Source: Penium margaritaceum (lineage: Eukaryota; Streptophyta; Zygnematophyceae; Desmidiales; Peniaceae). Taken from it: a stretch of DNA of 62,463 nt. Made by a program: the position numbers and the translations under genes. The notes under the pieces were generated by a model that worked only from the letters and a program-made list of their open reading frames with translations, did no database searches and had not been told where the DNA came from. Every line of letters starts with the position of its first letter. Positions within the stretch are counted from its first letter, which is position 1. This document shows positions 46,411 through 59,233 of the stretch, piece by piece. The DNA is taken from NCBI GenBank assembly GCA_023375785.1, contig SZWC01007265.1, positions 1 through 62,463 of the forward strand, in the 5' to 3' direction.

Positions 46411-48619
46411 TCGGTGAAACATATCATCCATGCCCACTTAATACAAATAGTTCCACAGGTATATACTTGAAAACCTCTCTGAATAAGGATACGACATCAT
46501 ACGCGGAAGAGTTCTACTTCCATTTTGAACTTTCCCAGGTAAAGTTTGCTACGTCGGATAGCTCCAGTGACAAATGAGACTTATTATCGTACACGAATAC
46601 AATAATGGTTGTGAATTTCATTTTACTTGGTGTTGTGTACCAACAATTGATGTCAGTCTGAGTCGGTGGTATTTCCAATCATGTTATTTGACCTTTTTTT
46701 AAGTGAAATTCATGATGCACTTGGTTGGCAGTCAAAAATCAAATTTTCTGGTCAAGTGGCAGTAAAAAAATCAAGCCTGCTGCTCAAGCAACAGGCTGAC
46801 TGCCAACTTCATTGGTACATACAGCACAACTGAAAGCAGTCATGTGGTCAAATTTTGACAGCCCCCCTTCTCCACCATCAACATATTGCCATCGCAATAG
46901 TCGGGTATTGGGCTCTGTCCAGTACCTGAATTGTCGGGCTTCGATGCCGAAGCTCGACTATTCGGGTATTGTGCTTTGTCGCCAGCCAAGTTTGGTTGCA
47001 GACGATTTCCCGGTAGTGCCTTACTAAAGCTCATCTCTACCAGTGTTTTGCTACTGATGGCCGTTCCATGACGGAATCCAGAGGCAACATATAGCTTGCA
47101 ATTACCAAAGCACACACAACCACATCGTTACGGTAGCTAGGTCCATTTCACTGTTGAAACCCACCGAACGTTGATTGACATGCATTCACCGTGATAGTAT
47201 ATCACATCAACCTGTGCACTTGTGTACATCTTGTTGCTTCTTATGCGGTGTTTCATGTCCACTTCCACAAACACTTACCACATACACTTCTCTGCTGGAG
47301 GAGAGGGGTGACTGGCACAAGAACTCGGAATCGGGATCCCCCCTCCCTCCTCAGTCACCAAAGAAGTTTATGTCATGAGTGTATATGGAGTGTACACTTC
47401 GTAACACATAAACGTGAAATTGATACACAAGTGCAATCATGAACCTTTGTGGAATTGTCTTACAAAAGCACACCCGTATATAATGTAGCAAAATACACCT
47501 ACGGATAGTCGTACAGACACTCCCCGCGTACACTTTGTGGTGTTGGGGAGGAGGAGGGTTGGAGAGACAGCCTGAAAAACAGCTTTGGATTTACTGCTGC
47601 TCCTGGCCAGTTCTGGCACCATAACTTAATCACTTAGAAGTCCTTTGAACTGTGAAAATAAGTCATGCTGAAAAAATTACGACTAGACAAATCCGGAAAT
47701 AGGTACTTCGAATATTTCCAACGCGTTGAAATTATTAAAATACATGTCATCATTTATAGAAACAATAAAATATTTTGTAAGTTGGTAAGTTATCTGCTCT
47801 TTAATTAAACTCATATAGAAAGCATAAAAGCCTCTTCAAAACTTCCAGGTTTATTGCTTACATACTTTACAAACAATGAAGAGAAACATTGCATAATTTC
47901 ATTCACAACTTATGTGATTTGTGTAAACATCCATGATGAAAATAAATAAAACTTCTTGGAAAGAAGAATCATGGTGAGATGCCTTTGTACGAGATGTGGA
48001 TGGAAACATTGGGAGTACATGAGGCTACTTTTCCCCTTCCATTGTTTAGGAATGACGTGTAAAGACATTTCTTTGTCGCATTCTGTATTGCTAGTGGATT
48101 ATTTTCTTTCTTGCATGTATGACGTATTCTCGGCAGCCTAGGATTCCATCAATTCGTGCCTGATGGGAGGAATTGGAAGGTTCTATACTGGCTGCAAAAC
48201 CAGATTGATCAGACCTCAACGTCTTGATCCTACGAGTTGTAGGAAAGCTGTCAACAAATGTGTATCAATGGATCATGGTCGAATGGGTCATGGTCAAATC
48301 CATCATTTCTTTGCCATTTCAATGTGAATGTTTGGAAACATGGACACGACATAATGGGTAGGATTGTGTAGCATTGGCACAATGTTTTTCTGATAGTTGC
48401 ACAATGCCTGTAGCTGGAGATGTGGTCTACAGCTCAACAAATAGATTCTGTCAATACACTCTGGTTACGTCAATGCCACTTTTCCATCAGTCACTCCTCC
48501 CTATTGATGTACGCACCATGGACTCCTTCATGCAGATAGTGACATCCGAAGAGTGCATTTGCCAACTCGCACAAGCTACAAGGCAGGGACCTCCTCCACT
48601 CCCAATTCTTCCCCGTTGG
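46411..48619. other. Unassigned spacer
   Basis: No gene recognised. Minor structures: an inverted pair GTTGGCAGTCA and TGACTGCCAAC (near 46,724 and 46,798), and a direct repeat of TCGGGTATTG with GCTCTGTC/GCTTTGTC near 46,902 and 46,965. Confidence 0.4.
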
Positions 48620-49257
48620 CGTTGAGAGTTGCCCCTCTACATTCTAGAGTGCAATGCCGGGAGGCACCAACGAGTCGAAGTAGAGGGAAAAATCCCCAAA
48701 ATTTGATCCAGCGGCTTGAGGAATGCTCTAAATCCAAATTGGCTATTTTCCTCTGAGATTTGAAAAGTTTCTAATTCCATTGCAACTTGAATGACTAGAA
48801 TCCATCGAGTATCGATGAAATTATGAGCTCTCAAATTCGGGGTTTGCGTGGCGGATCAGGGAGTTAGCCACGAAATGACATCCGGTGGATAAATCCACCA
48901 GACATGAGTAACAAGGCACATCCGACAGAAAGATACCACAGCATATGGTTACCATAGATGCCTTTGGCATTTCTGTGGTGGATGTGACCTGTGCTTGGAC
49001 AAGGACATGATCTCATGAGCATAACTTGACTGCGCTTGGACAAATCGCATGCGGTTTGCTGCATTGGAGAGCTCTTGAGTGCTCATGAGATCATGTCCTT
49101 GTTAGGTTGCTAAATCTCTTTATAAAAGTGACTGTCTTAAAATTCTTAGTCACATAGCGTGAGTTGACCAGAATGCTCACGCTTAGTCTCAGATTCGTCT
49201 AAAAGGAAGAAGTGAAGTACTAAGGAAGGTCAGGCACATCAGACCCACAATCTGACA
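48620..49257 (+). repeat. Solo LTR-like copy of the D family
   Basis: The start GTTGAGAGTTGCCCC and the later GCCGGGAGGCACCAACGAG match the beginning of D LTRs. The segment around 49,156-49,183 (AGCGTGAG, loop, CTCACGCT) and the end CTGACA match their 3' part. No internal copia sequence follows and I see no target duplication, so it may be a solo LTR or a fragment. Confidence 0.7.
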
Positions 49258-51398
49258 CTCGGCATGTCAGAAGACCTAAGAAGTCAATCACGCTTTCTGC
49301 TGATGACTCGGTGGCCTATCGCACACGTGCATGTGGACCGAACTCCACGTAAATGGACCAGCCAATAGAAACACATGACATCTCTCTCCTTGCACAACCA
49401 ATGTCAAACCCGTTGATACATTGTTCACAACAGGAGCTCCAGATCAACTTGCATGACTGCGTTGTTCCCATTGGGACGTCAAGGAAGCAGGAGGCAGAAG
49501 CTAAGACACGTTGTGCATCGGCGACTGCACATGGAGCAGATGGTTCTGCATCCCACCAATGGCCGCGGAAAAGGCTAAGGCTATTGCAACCACGTCAATG
49601 GCTATATTCCTCTGATGAGTCCCAAGAAACTGGTGTGTAGACATGCTTGCATGGGAATTCTGAGGATCAACGGGGACAAGTACACAGACAAACACAACAG
49701 CAACAGCAGCAGCATCAGCATCAGCATCAGCATGGACGCGAGTGATGATGCCATCTTTGTTGATAACAAATTGTCTGATGAGAGCACGGACACAACATTT
49801 CTTGTACTTGTGTTGTCATCCAATATGACAGATAGCATCAAGCCATCTTTGTTTGATGTACACCACAAAAGGAAGGAATACAGGGAATAGTTTGATTCAA
49901 GACACTACAACACGATTTTCAAATCATACAAAACAAAGACAAGCAATACATGGCAATCCAGCATCTACACCACATGTTCCAGGTCCTAGATGCTTATTGT
50001 GTGTTCAACCAATTGGCTCCATCCATAGTTTCCAGCAGTTTTGTGGTGGGGACAGAAGTGCTAAAAGAATAGTAAACCAAGGTGGTAATTGCACTTGGAA
50101 AATGATTTTCATTGAATCCTATCAGCAGCCAACAGCGGAAACACGGAAATATTCGGAAGCTGGCCTGGTTGGCTGATTGTGCGGACATCATGTTGGTGAT
50201 TAGATAGACACTGACAGACGCTTGCATTGCCTGGCATGGGCAGGAAAACAAGATTATCCCCCATGAGATCCATGGAATTTTGGCTTGGCACGCTTCCAAA
50301 CAACTGAAAAAAGCGTTGGCCCAAAGCTGTTTCACGCCCGTGATTCCATACTTTCATCCATCGCATAGTGGGGTGGTCATGGCAAAGTAGCACCGTGACT
50401 GCGCAAAAAATTGCAGAAAATTCAGAGGAAAAGTGCCTCTTGTGTCATCGCCAAAGAGCCTACATGGTGACCCTCTTATGGTATCAATCCATTTATGGTC
50501 ATCAATACAGACTATATATGAGCCCAACCGATGAAATCAGCTGGATACACATATGCTACCAGCTGATATGAAGAGGCTAGAGTGTTGGGACTGAATGAAA
50601 AGCGTGCTGTGAAATCCCTTGTCACCTTCTCCATGACAGTAGATCTCATCCCCATGCAGCTGATTTTTTGAAAATGATGTCTCCCTTGAGGACCACATGA
50701 TTTCACCCTCATCATTCATTGTGGGAACTTGACTTGGATGAAGACACACTAGGTGACTGTTGAAGCAACATGCAAGTGGGTGAAGCAGATCGTGGTGCCA
50801 TACAACCAGTGCTTTTGTGGTGTCCTTTGCTTAACGAGGGTCAAACTCACATGCTTCTGGTGATGGAAACATGGAGACTACAGGCTGTAGTGCATTTCAG
50901 GAGTTCCCACATACTCACTATCTGTACATGCACATGGTATATGTGCCTGCAGGCTTCAGACCAGAAGCACGACCAGTAGCTGCGGGGATCATACACTTTC
51001 TGCAGAGCAAGCTCGAAGAACTCATTTGAGCATGGGGGGTTGGGTGCAGCAAGGCCAGTGATGGCATGAAAAGATGCATGAAGTGTTAGCTACTGAGCTA
51101 ACCACCTCCGGCAGAGAAGCCGCGAAACCGAAAAGCTCACAAAGGTTTTTACACCTTCTTCCTTTGCAGGTATGTGTCATGCACCCCAAACTTAATCAGG
51201 CATACACTTCACCTTCAAGAGTACTAACGCCTTAGCATTACATCTCAAGAAGAGCTCAAGTCGTCAATATGCAAGAGAGCATCAAGCAAGGGTTGATTGA
51301 TCAGCATGCAAGACAAGTCCTTTTATAGCTGTCTGTCCAGTCCTAGAACTCAAAAGCACATTCCTGGGAAGTGGCCTGAACCAGCCACGTCACCAATT
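49258..51398. other. Unassigned spacer
   Basis: No recognised gene. A short CAGCAT repeat is at 49698-49732. Frames near 49,615-50,176 are open but unlike any family I know. Confidence 0.4.
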
Positions 51399-51621
51399 GT
51401 GTGTGTGNNNNNNNNNNNNNNNNNNNNNNNNNNNNNNNNNNNNNNNNNNNNNNNNNNNNNNNNNNNNNNNNNNNNNNNNNNNNNNNNNNNNNNNNNNNNN
51501 NNNNNNNNNNNNNNNNNNNNNNNNNNNNNNNNNNNNNNNNNNNNNNNNNNNNNNNNNNNNNNNNNNNNNNNNNNNNNNNNNNNNNNNNNNNNNNNNNNNN
51601 NNNNNNNNNNNNNNNNNNNNN

Positions 51622-51675
<54 letters not shown>
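51399..51675 (+). repeat. (TG)n microsatellite spanning an assembly gap
   Basis: GT repeats flank 214 undetermined bases (51408-51621). The gap length may be an estimate. Frames crossing it are artefacts. Confidence 0.95.
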
Positions 51676-51677
<2 letters not shown>

Positions 51678-53285
51678 TCGTGTTATAGAAATGAGTCTCT
51701 TTAAGATGCAACGAGAGAGATGTCAAAGGTCCTTCAAAAGGATTGGTTTGAATGAATAATGCTTGTGGTCATGTGACCCGATGGCGATATACACAAGATG
51801 AGAATCATGACATATAACTCCACGAGTATCAAATTTCATGTTATCATGAGGTTGCATGAACGTGTCTAATAGCCTTCTCGGGATTTTTGTTCACAAAACG
51901 ATGTGATTGATTTATGATACTTAAATTGCCTATAGAAAAAGTCTTGAGACTTAAAGAGGAAAACCAAAATGAAAGATTTTTTATCGTATAATTACACACC
52001 TTTTTCTAAATTTAGATGTGGAACACACCTGGACCATTTGCATACACATATGAATGACCAGTATTATGCTCATCAAGACCTCACCTTCGTTTAAGATTCA
52101 TGTAGTTGCAGGTGTAAATACATCTCAATTTTTGTATAGATAGAACATGATGAAACATACCTTATCGTGTGTCCACCGATTGTTGCTGGACTTTTACGTG
52201 TGACCAGTCATTGTGTCCGGCTGAAGATTTCGCATCTCTAGGTTAACGGTGTTGCTTTTGAATGCCTGTGTACAGAGTGAAATCAAAACAATGGTTTTGA
52301 ACTAGGTTTAGGACAAAAAGACCCTGTCGCATGTGTCACCCGCCGTGCACATGGCAGGTGTTCATGCAGTGAGCTTGTCAGTTGTCATATGTCTCTGTAT
52401 TTTGAAGCTATTGAATCTTACGAGACTTCACGTGTGTCTCCTAACCCGATCCTTGCTGTTCTCATAGCTGAATTGCATGCTAGTATGTCATTTGACTGGA
52501 ATACCACGTTAACGAAAGCAAAGCTAGAAATTTCTTAGCTCGGTTGTCTGAATGACAAACTAAAGAAAGAACTCGGTGTAGAAACAGAAATCCCACACAG
52601 TTCAGACAAGAACAAGCAAGGACACCACCATCCAGAAAATGGAGATAAGATGCCTAGAATCTTCCTAGCCTTGTTGTTGCTGACTTGGTAATATAGTCTA
52701 GTTAGCTGACATGGAAGTAGGAAAAGCAAGTACAATAACAGCAAGGGTGTGGCTAGGGCAGAAATGCATAGTCTCATAAGCTTCAATAGATTCAAGGTAT
52801 AGAGAGAGTTGAAAACTGACAAGCTCACAGCATAAACACCTCATGTGGCACACAGCATGCTATGCATGCGACAGGGTCAGTTGGCCCTTTTACTTGGACC
52901 ATAGTCAGTGGTACGGTTGTAACTTAGTACACATACATACGAATGCACATTCGTCTGAGCCTACGGATGCAGATTCCTGAGTTGGACCCAACCACTATAC
53001 ACATGCATGGGCCTGACATCGACTGGTGGACACAGAATGCAAAAACATGTCAGATGGGTCCAAAGCCAGTCCATGGAGAAAACTCTAGAGGCTGTAAAAA
53101 TAGAAGAGAGTTCCTCAGAAAGGCTCCAGGACGCCAAGGCAGCTTTCTTGCAGCTCCTGATTGGTCGATCACCACTCAACGCTCTAACACCAGCTGGGTC
53201 CGCATGAGGGAATTGCACGTGCATGGACACGGCAAAGTAGTTTAAGTCAACTGCACGTACTGACAAGGATGGCTTACTTCACAAC
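51676..53285. other. Probable 3' LTR of element F plus unassigned sequence
   Basis: On the minus strand, element F ends in a purine run GGGTCATGGAGGA followed by TGTTGT at 53286, placed like the 3' LTR start in A and B. The LTR would run left from 53286, but I cannot fix its end. The rest shows no gene. Confidence 0.45.
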
Positions 53286-53399
53286 AATCCTCCATGACCC
53301 AAGTCCACATGCATGTAGAACAGACAAGATTGTATTGTGATATGCTCAACAGTCCATATGCACACATACCACTCACAGCCACCCTCAACCGAGGAGAAA

Positions 53400-54210
53400 A
53401 TCCCCACAGAGAAATGGCCAGCATGAAATTTCTCCATGCGAGTACCTTGGTTAGGAAGTCAGCCCACTACAATGTGCTGACCCAGATGATGGATGTCACC
53501 TAACGCTCCATAAAATTACACACAAAGTGATGCTCAAATGCATTGTTCTATATGCGTGCATGTATTCCATAAGTATTCTGAGCAATGGCGAAAGAACTCT
53601 AGTTGCCGCTATAGAGAACAATAAAAGGCACATACCAACTAACTCAGAAAAGAAGCACTACAGCCATGCCCTCAGTGGTCCTATTCTCAAAGTAAAATAC
53701 TTTGCCACTGACGAGCTACGCACAATATAGCCCTAATTTCCATCACACCACGATATAGTAGTGCCACCCAAAAAAAAATATGTAGCATGTCCATCTGTTC
53801 CCATCAGGGCTCCAGACCTTGTAACTGTCCGTGTAACCTTCCACTACCACAGAACACTAGTGAAGACAGCAGAGTCTGAGGTATGGAGTAGAAACCACGT
53901 GCCACACCACTCACACAGGGCACTGTGAGAACTGTGCAAGGAGGTTGAAAGAAAAGGCGATGTTGAGCCAAATCGTCATAGCCAAGCATGTGATAGAGCC
54001 AATGAGGCGCAAGTAGAGTGTCACATGCACTCTCTTTCCTAGTTGTGCTAGATGAACCACCTCCAGGACATCCTGTCCATTTCGTGTGATGGGAACATAC
54101 GAAGATGCGAGCATAGTGTTCCTCATTCCGCAAGATTGTTTGTCATTAGTGGCCATGCACGGTCTTTATCCCCATGAAAAAAACTATTGCCCTCCTTCAT
54201 GGCCTACATC
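53400..54210 (-). pseudogene. Element F RNase H relic
   Basis: Reading leftwards from 54,210, the frame gives TLYLRLIGSITCLAM and FNLLAQFSQCP (near 54,000), then EGYTDSYKVWSPDGN (near 53,830) and WADFLTKVL (near 53,450). These match element A (TYLRVIGSLMFLA, LLAQFSQEP, GYTDSDWLGSPDGK, ADFLTKAL). Several stops and frameshifts are present. Confidence 0.85.
54203..54210. repeat. Target site duplication of the hAT element, left copy
   Basis: CCTACATC on the left and CCTATATC at 57743-57750 on the right match at 7 of 8 bases; eight bases is the hAT length. Confidence 0.85.
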
Positions 54211-54843
54211 TAAGGCTGCACACAAATCCTAAGATCCGTGGAAACTATCCAAAAATCCGGATCCAGATCCGGATCCACGGATCCGGATCCAGGATCTAGG
54301 ATCCTGTCTATATCTCTGGATCCTTAACTGGATCCTTCTAGAGGGGGGGTGGGGAGGGGGGGGGGTGCTAGGAAAACCCAATAGGTCCTGCTCAGGTCAC
54401 TTCGGTACCGAGAAATTTGGACATCGAAATTCAAACGAGCAACATGCGCGCTTCACTTTCCCTCGTGGAGAAGTCCAACAGCCATATCAATTGAGTGGGA
54501 TCATGCGTTGAATCTATCCTACCTGTCACATCTGTCAAACGAACCACACTTAGGTGGAGTCCTATCTCAATTGTAACTGGTCACATATCTTTCAAATTCA
54601 CTTTCAGCCAACCACAACCCGCCAAACAACATCGTCAGCTAGGTTGGTCCATGCACTAAGCCGGGACGACCGTTTAGACGTGCCCATCCACGTGGGAAAT
54701 AGATGTGAAGTCGCGGTTGGCATCCGTTACCACGGCACCCGTTACAATCGTGTCGTTGACAAGTACCAGTAGCGTCAGTTGTTACTCACGTACACCATCC
54801 AACACTTACCCTCTGCCGAGACTATCTGCTGTAACCTTTCACC

Positions 54844-57258
54844 ATGACCGAGGAGGACACCCGTGGGGTCAATGATGATGAGTGAGACGAAGACGATGGT
54901 GATGATGAAGAAGAGGAGGAAGCCGTGGGTGATAAGCATAAACGTCGTGGGAACGACTCCGTCATCTAGGGGTCGTTCAAGAAGATTGGTGGGATTCCCG
55001 CCCGTGCCATGTACCTGCACTGCACAAAAAATCCTGCACAACCAGTCAGCCTCTCGGCCAAGGATGGCTCTACCGGGGCACTGTGGAATCACATGCACTT
55101 AATTCACAGAGACAAGTAACGGCAGCTCAAGGCTCTGGTCGCCGCCACCAACCTACAGGAGGCAAGGAGTGCCGTCGCAGACGCAGATGGAGGTGAAGCT
55201 GAGAACCCGAACAACTCGGCAATCGTATGTGGGGTGATTGGCGTCGGCTACATATTCAACAAGAAGTACTCTCACAGCTTGCTGTGGAAGCACGCCGTAC
55301 AAAAGAACTTGTCCTTCTTGTCCATGGAGATCTTTTGGCTGGCAAAGGCTTTTGCGCACGCAAACCCGGCAGCAGCTGTACCAGGGCGCATGACTATCGC
55401 ACGCAACATCAGCATCGGCACACGTGCCTACCGTGCTTGCATCAAGAAGCAGCTGGCCGCTGTGACATCAGCTATCAGTTTCACGAACGACGGGTGGAAA
55501 GCCGACAACAACGCCAAGTACCTCGGAGTCACAGTCCATTGGATCGACGACAGCTACAACATCCGTGCCATCGCTCTCGCCTTCCCGGCAATCAAGGGTG
55601 GTGCAACTGCGGACAACCTGTTCAACCTCCTGAAAACAAGTTTGCAGCAGTGGGGCCTGTAGGACCGCATTTTTTGCGTGACCATGGACAACGAGAGCAC
55701 AAACGACTCTCTCAACGACAAATACATGGTGCCCAAAAACTACTCCTTCGACAAGAGTGGCCACATCCGATGACTCGGCCACGTCACGACCCTGGCCGTG
55801 GGCGACCTGCTGAAGCTGCCACGTGTCATGGGCATCATCTAGCAAGTCCGCTCAATCACTGTTTTTGTCACACGCACGCCGGCAAGGGAGGAGTCCCTGC
55901 AAGCGGCTGTCGAGGGCACGGGCGTGAAGTAAAAGTCTCTCCACCTCGACACTGAGACAAGGTGGAATAGTGCCCTTGACATGTATGAATGTGTCATTGC
56001 AGTGAAGTCTGTCCTGGACACGTGGCTGGATGACTATGGCAGGGACGGAGCCCATCTCAAACCCACATTTGAGGATTGGGAGTTGATCGTCCAGGTGACT
56101 TTCATCCTGATGCCCTTCAAGGGCTTCACGGAGGACATCTCCGAGTTGACCTACCCCACCCTCTCCCTGGTCTTACCCTTTTACTCCTCTCTGTTGGACA
56201 AGATGCAGGGCTGGCTGGTGAAGGCCGTTGCAGCAGAGAGGAAGAGAAAATGTCGCGGGGCTGCTGGCCGGCTGGACTGCAAGGAGCAGCTGTTGGTGGA
56301 GCTGAATCCAGGGATGACAGTGAGCGTGGCAAACCTGGACAAGTACGCCAAGCTCTGCACAGACCGCCACGTGTTGGCAACCGCCCTCGATCCTCGCTTC
56401 CGTCTGCGCTTCTACCCGAACGTACATTCCAAAATCGGCATCACCATCCCAGCAGAGCTGCAGGTGAAGGTCGTGGAGCTGCTGCGGACGTACCACTCGA
56501 GGATTGACCTCTGTCGCGCTGCAGAGGAGGCAGCAGCAGCCTTAGCAGCGTCTACCAAACGTTACTAGTGCTGAAGTTCTCAATGTCCGAAGCGATGCAT
56601 CTGCTGCTGCTGCATCCATAACAACAGCAGCCTCTGGTTAGTGATTTCCCAGTCTTCTACATGCCTTTTCTGTAGTGTTAAACCATATCGGTGTAGTCAG
56701 TTCTTTTTATGCTTCTGAATTGCAGTACCTACGCCTGCTACCGTTGCAAACAACACTCAGCCGCGCAGAAGCTCGAGACTCCAGACCGAGCCGGACGTGA
56801 TCGAGGCTGCCCTTGAAGATGCGGGTGCTGACATGTTTTCAGAGCCGCAAGTGAGCCAGGCACCCCTTGCTCCGAGCAGTTTGGAGATTGAGGTGGACCT
56901 TTGGGCCAAGGACACAAAGAAGGGCCGCAATTACAAGATTCTCCACTACTTGAAGAAGAACAAGAAGGCTTTTCCAACCGTGCACCTCGCTACACTTGAC
57001 CTACTTGCGGTTCTTGCAACGAGTACACCGTCAGAGAGGCTCTTCTCTCTTGGGCGGCACGTCATCACCGACTTCAGGCAGTCTCTAGTGGACTTGACCG
57101 TGGAAAACCTCATGCGCCTGAAATCTTGGATCAATGATCCAAGTCTGCACTCCTTTCCAGTTGATCCATCTGGAGAGGTTGCTCCAGAACTGGAGGCTGA
57201 GGAAGCATGGGTGAATGAGCGACGTCAAGGAGGTGCAGCTTGTGAGGATTTGGAATAG
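54844..57258 (+). pseudogene. hAT transposase relic
   Basis: ATG at 54844 opens a frame kept without indel to 56,565, broken only by seven point stops (TGA 54883, TAG 54967, TAA 55117, TAG 55660, TGA 55771, TAG 55840, TAA 55930). An acidic N-terminus precedes a BED-like segment (FKKIGGIPARAMYLHC, LWNHMHLIH) with one usual cysteine missing. The catalytic region has NDGWKADNNAKYLGVTVHW, TRWNSALDMYE and YPTLSLVLPFYSSLLDKM. The C-terminal exon has the dimerisation domain (LATLDLLAVLATSTPSERLF, SLVDLTVENLMRLKSWI). A frame change near 56,564 leads to a candidate phase-1 intron. The enzyme would excise and insert hAT elements; this copy cannot. Confidence 0.92.
56637..56725 (+). other. Candidate intron in the hAT transposase
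   Basis: GTTAGT at 56637 and a pyrimidine-rich stretch ending TTGCAG at 56725 have GT-AG form. Joining the flanks gives an open phase-1 reading into PTPATVANN and the C-terminal domain. The 89-bp length fits a plant intron. Confidence 0.65.
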
Positions 57259-57742
57259 GAAGATGATGAGGGTGCAGATGATGGTACAGATGAGTGTACA
57301 GATGAGGGTACAGAGGGGGGACAGGGGGAGGGAGGGGGGGATAGTGGGAAAGGGGTGACAGCCTGAGAATTTGCATCTTAGGCTTAGGACCAGATACATG
57401 TTTGCCATTTGTGGGTTGTCATACTTCATCGGAGAAAGATGAGAATTACGTGTTGGACCCCTCTGTTAGTCACTCGTGAATGTTGCAATGAACTGTGGTG
57501 TACATGACCAAAAGAAACATATGGATGTGCAAGGTAAACATTCATTGAATAGTCAACATGTCAAAACAGTTACACATGACACAGGCATAACATACTTGTG
57601 CATAATGTCCACGGATCTAGATTGAGGATCCGTGGATCCGAATCCAGGATCTGTCACCACGGATCCGGATCCAGGTTGAGGATTCGTACCCCGGATCCGG
57701 ATCCTTCTCATTCTCCACAGATAGGATCTGTGTGCAGCCTTA

Positions 57743-59233
57743 CCTATATCAAAGGAGATACAATCAGGAGGTTGTCAACATAAACCAGGATGGTGGTAAA
57801 GTGCTCGGCTATCCAAAGGAGGAAAAGGAATAAATCAGGGTCACTCTGTACATAGCGTACACGAGTCAGCATCCCAATAACATCCAAATTTTAGCAACGC
57901 GGTGAGTGCATGGGGTTGTACAAGGCCTTATACAAATTCGAGGTCGACTTTTTCGTCGACCTCGAAGCGAAGTGGCTGGACCATATACATCTTCTCCTTG
58001 ACAATGACATTAAGGAACACGTTATTCACATCCATCTGGTGCAAGTCCCAGTCCACTTGGGCAACAATGCTAAACAAAGCACGAGCTGTGGTCATACGGC
58101 GAACAGGTACAAATGTGTTGCTGAAGGAAACACCCTGGACCTCTGAGAATCCCTAGGCCATCAAGCATGCCTTGTAGCGGTCCTGTGAGTCACTAGGTTT
58201 CACCTTTTTACAAAATACCCACTTGGCCTGAACGGCTTTTTGGCCAAGAGAGAAGGTTGACAAGCTCGTGAACACCATGCTCTCAGATACCTCTGATCTC
58301 ATCTTCATGGAAAGCGCGCCACAAAGCCGAATCCCCTGCCAAGAGCACTTCTTTTAACGTGCTCAGATCAGGCGTCACCAATGGGAAAATCCTGGTGGCC
58401 TGGACACATACCTCTGATGTGGATCTGACCATGTCAAGGTTGCCTGTGACATCACAAGAGACTGAAATAACACGAGAGTCCACTTGTTGTTAATTCACAT
58501 TGGGTGCATCTCTGTGTAGTCCGCCAGGACAATAAGGCCAAGGGTCATCGTTCCAAGCTTGCCACTTTCAACACTGCAAGTGAGGAATCTTTGACCCCTA
58601 GAGGGAAGTGGTCACAGATGACCACTAGGGTCGCGGGAGAACCCTGAGGCTGCGATGATAAACTCAACCTACGAAACTAGCGGCGGGGATGCAGTCAGAA
58701 GGGCTAAAAAATCATAGGTAGGCAAAGAGGGACAGTAGTAAAAGATGTTTGGATGGACACAAGGGAAGGAGGGTCAGATGGAGGGACCGACGTAGGCTAG
58801 TGGAGACAGAGTGTGTTAGTGGGGAATGACATAGGCATAGGATCAGGTGTACTATTGGAGATTGACGTAGGCACATGGTCAGTTGTACCCGTGGACGCTG
58901 ACGGAAGCAAGGAACAGGTGTACCAGTGGGAATTGACACAGGCCTAGGAGCTGGTATGTCAGTGGGGACTGACATGGCCACTCAACCCACAGCCGTGATG
59001 GTGGGATCCTCGTCGGTTGGAGAACGAACCGCAGGTGAGAGGACATGGACGAACCCATCCACAGGCCAAGTCTATTCCATCCGCTGGTAAGCCACACGGG
59101 TGGGCCTTAAGACTTGACAATGCCATGGCGAGCGGGGCCCCAAAACCGTTAGGCATTTGACTACATGGAGATAGCAGCAAAGGCATACATGCAACCATAA
59201 GGTAAGACCTTGGACCCTTGATGATCTTTGGTA
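57743..59233 (-). pseudogene. Element F integrase tail, linker and RT relic
   Basis: On the minus strand the region opens with the integrase motif RFWGPARH near 59,130 (RFWDP in A and B), then a long low-complexity linker. RT follows: WVFCKKVKPSDSQDRYKA near 58,210, ALFSIVAQVDWDLHQMDVNN near 58,050, and YVDNLLI near 57,770 with Asn in place of the second catalytic Asp. Several stops are present. Confidence 0.85.

Larger units (their letters stand above)
54211..57742 (+). mobile_element. hAT DNA transposon with transposase relic
   Basis: Termini TAAGGCTGCACACA and TGTGTGCAGCCTTA are perfect 14-bp inverted repeats, flanked by an 8-bp target duplication. Both sub-terminal regions (about 54,240-54,335 and 57,608-57,715) hold dense GGATCC, ATCCGGATCC and GGATCCGTGGATCC motifs. 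The 3.5-kb interior contains the transposase. It interrupts the RT to RNase H region of antisense element F. Confidence 0.95.

Noticed and set aside
51297-51759. Open frames crossing the undetermined bases
   Set aside because: They consist of N positions and the TG repeat.
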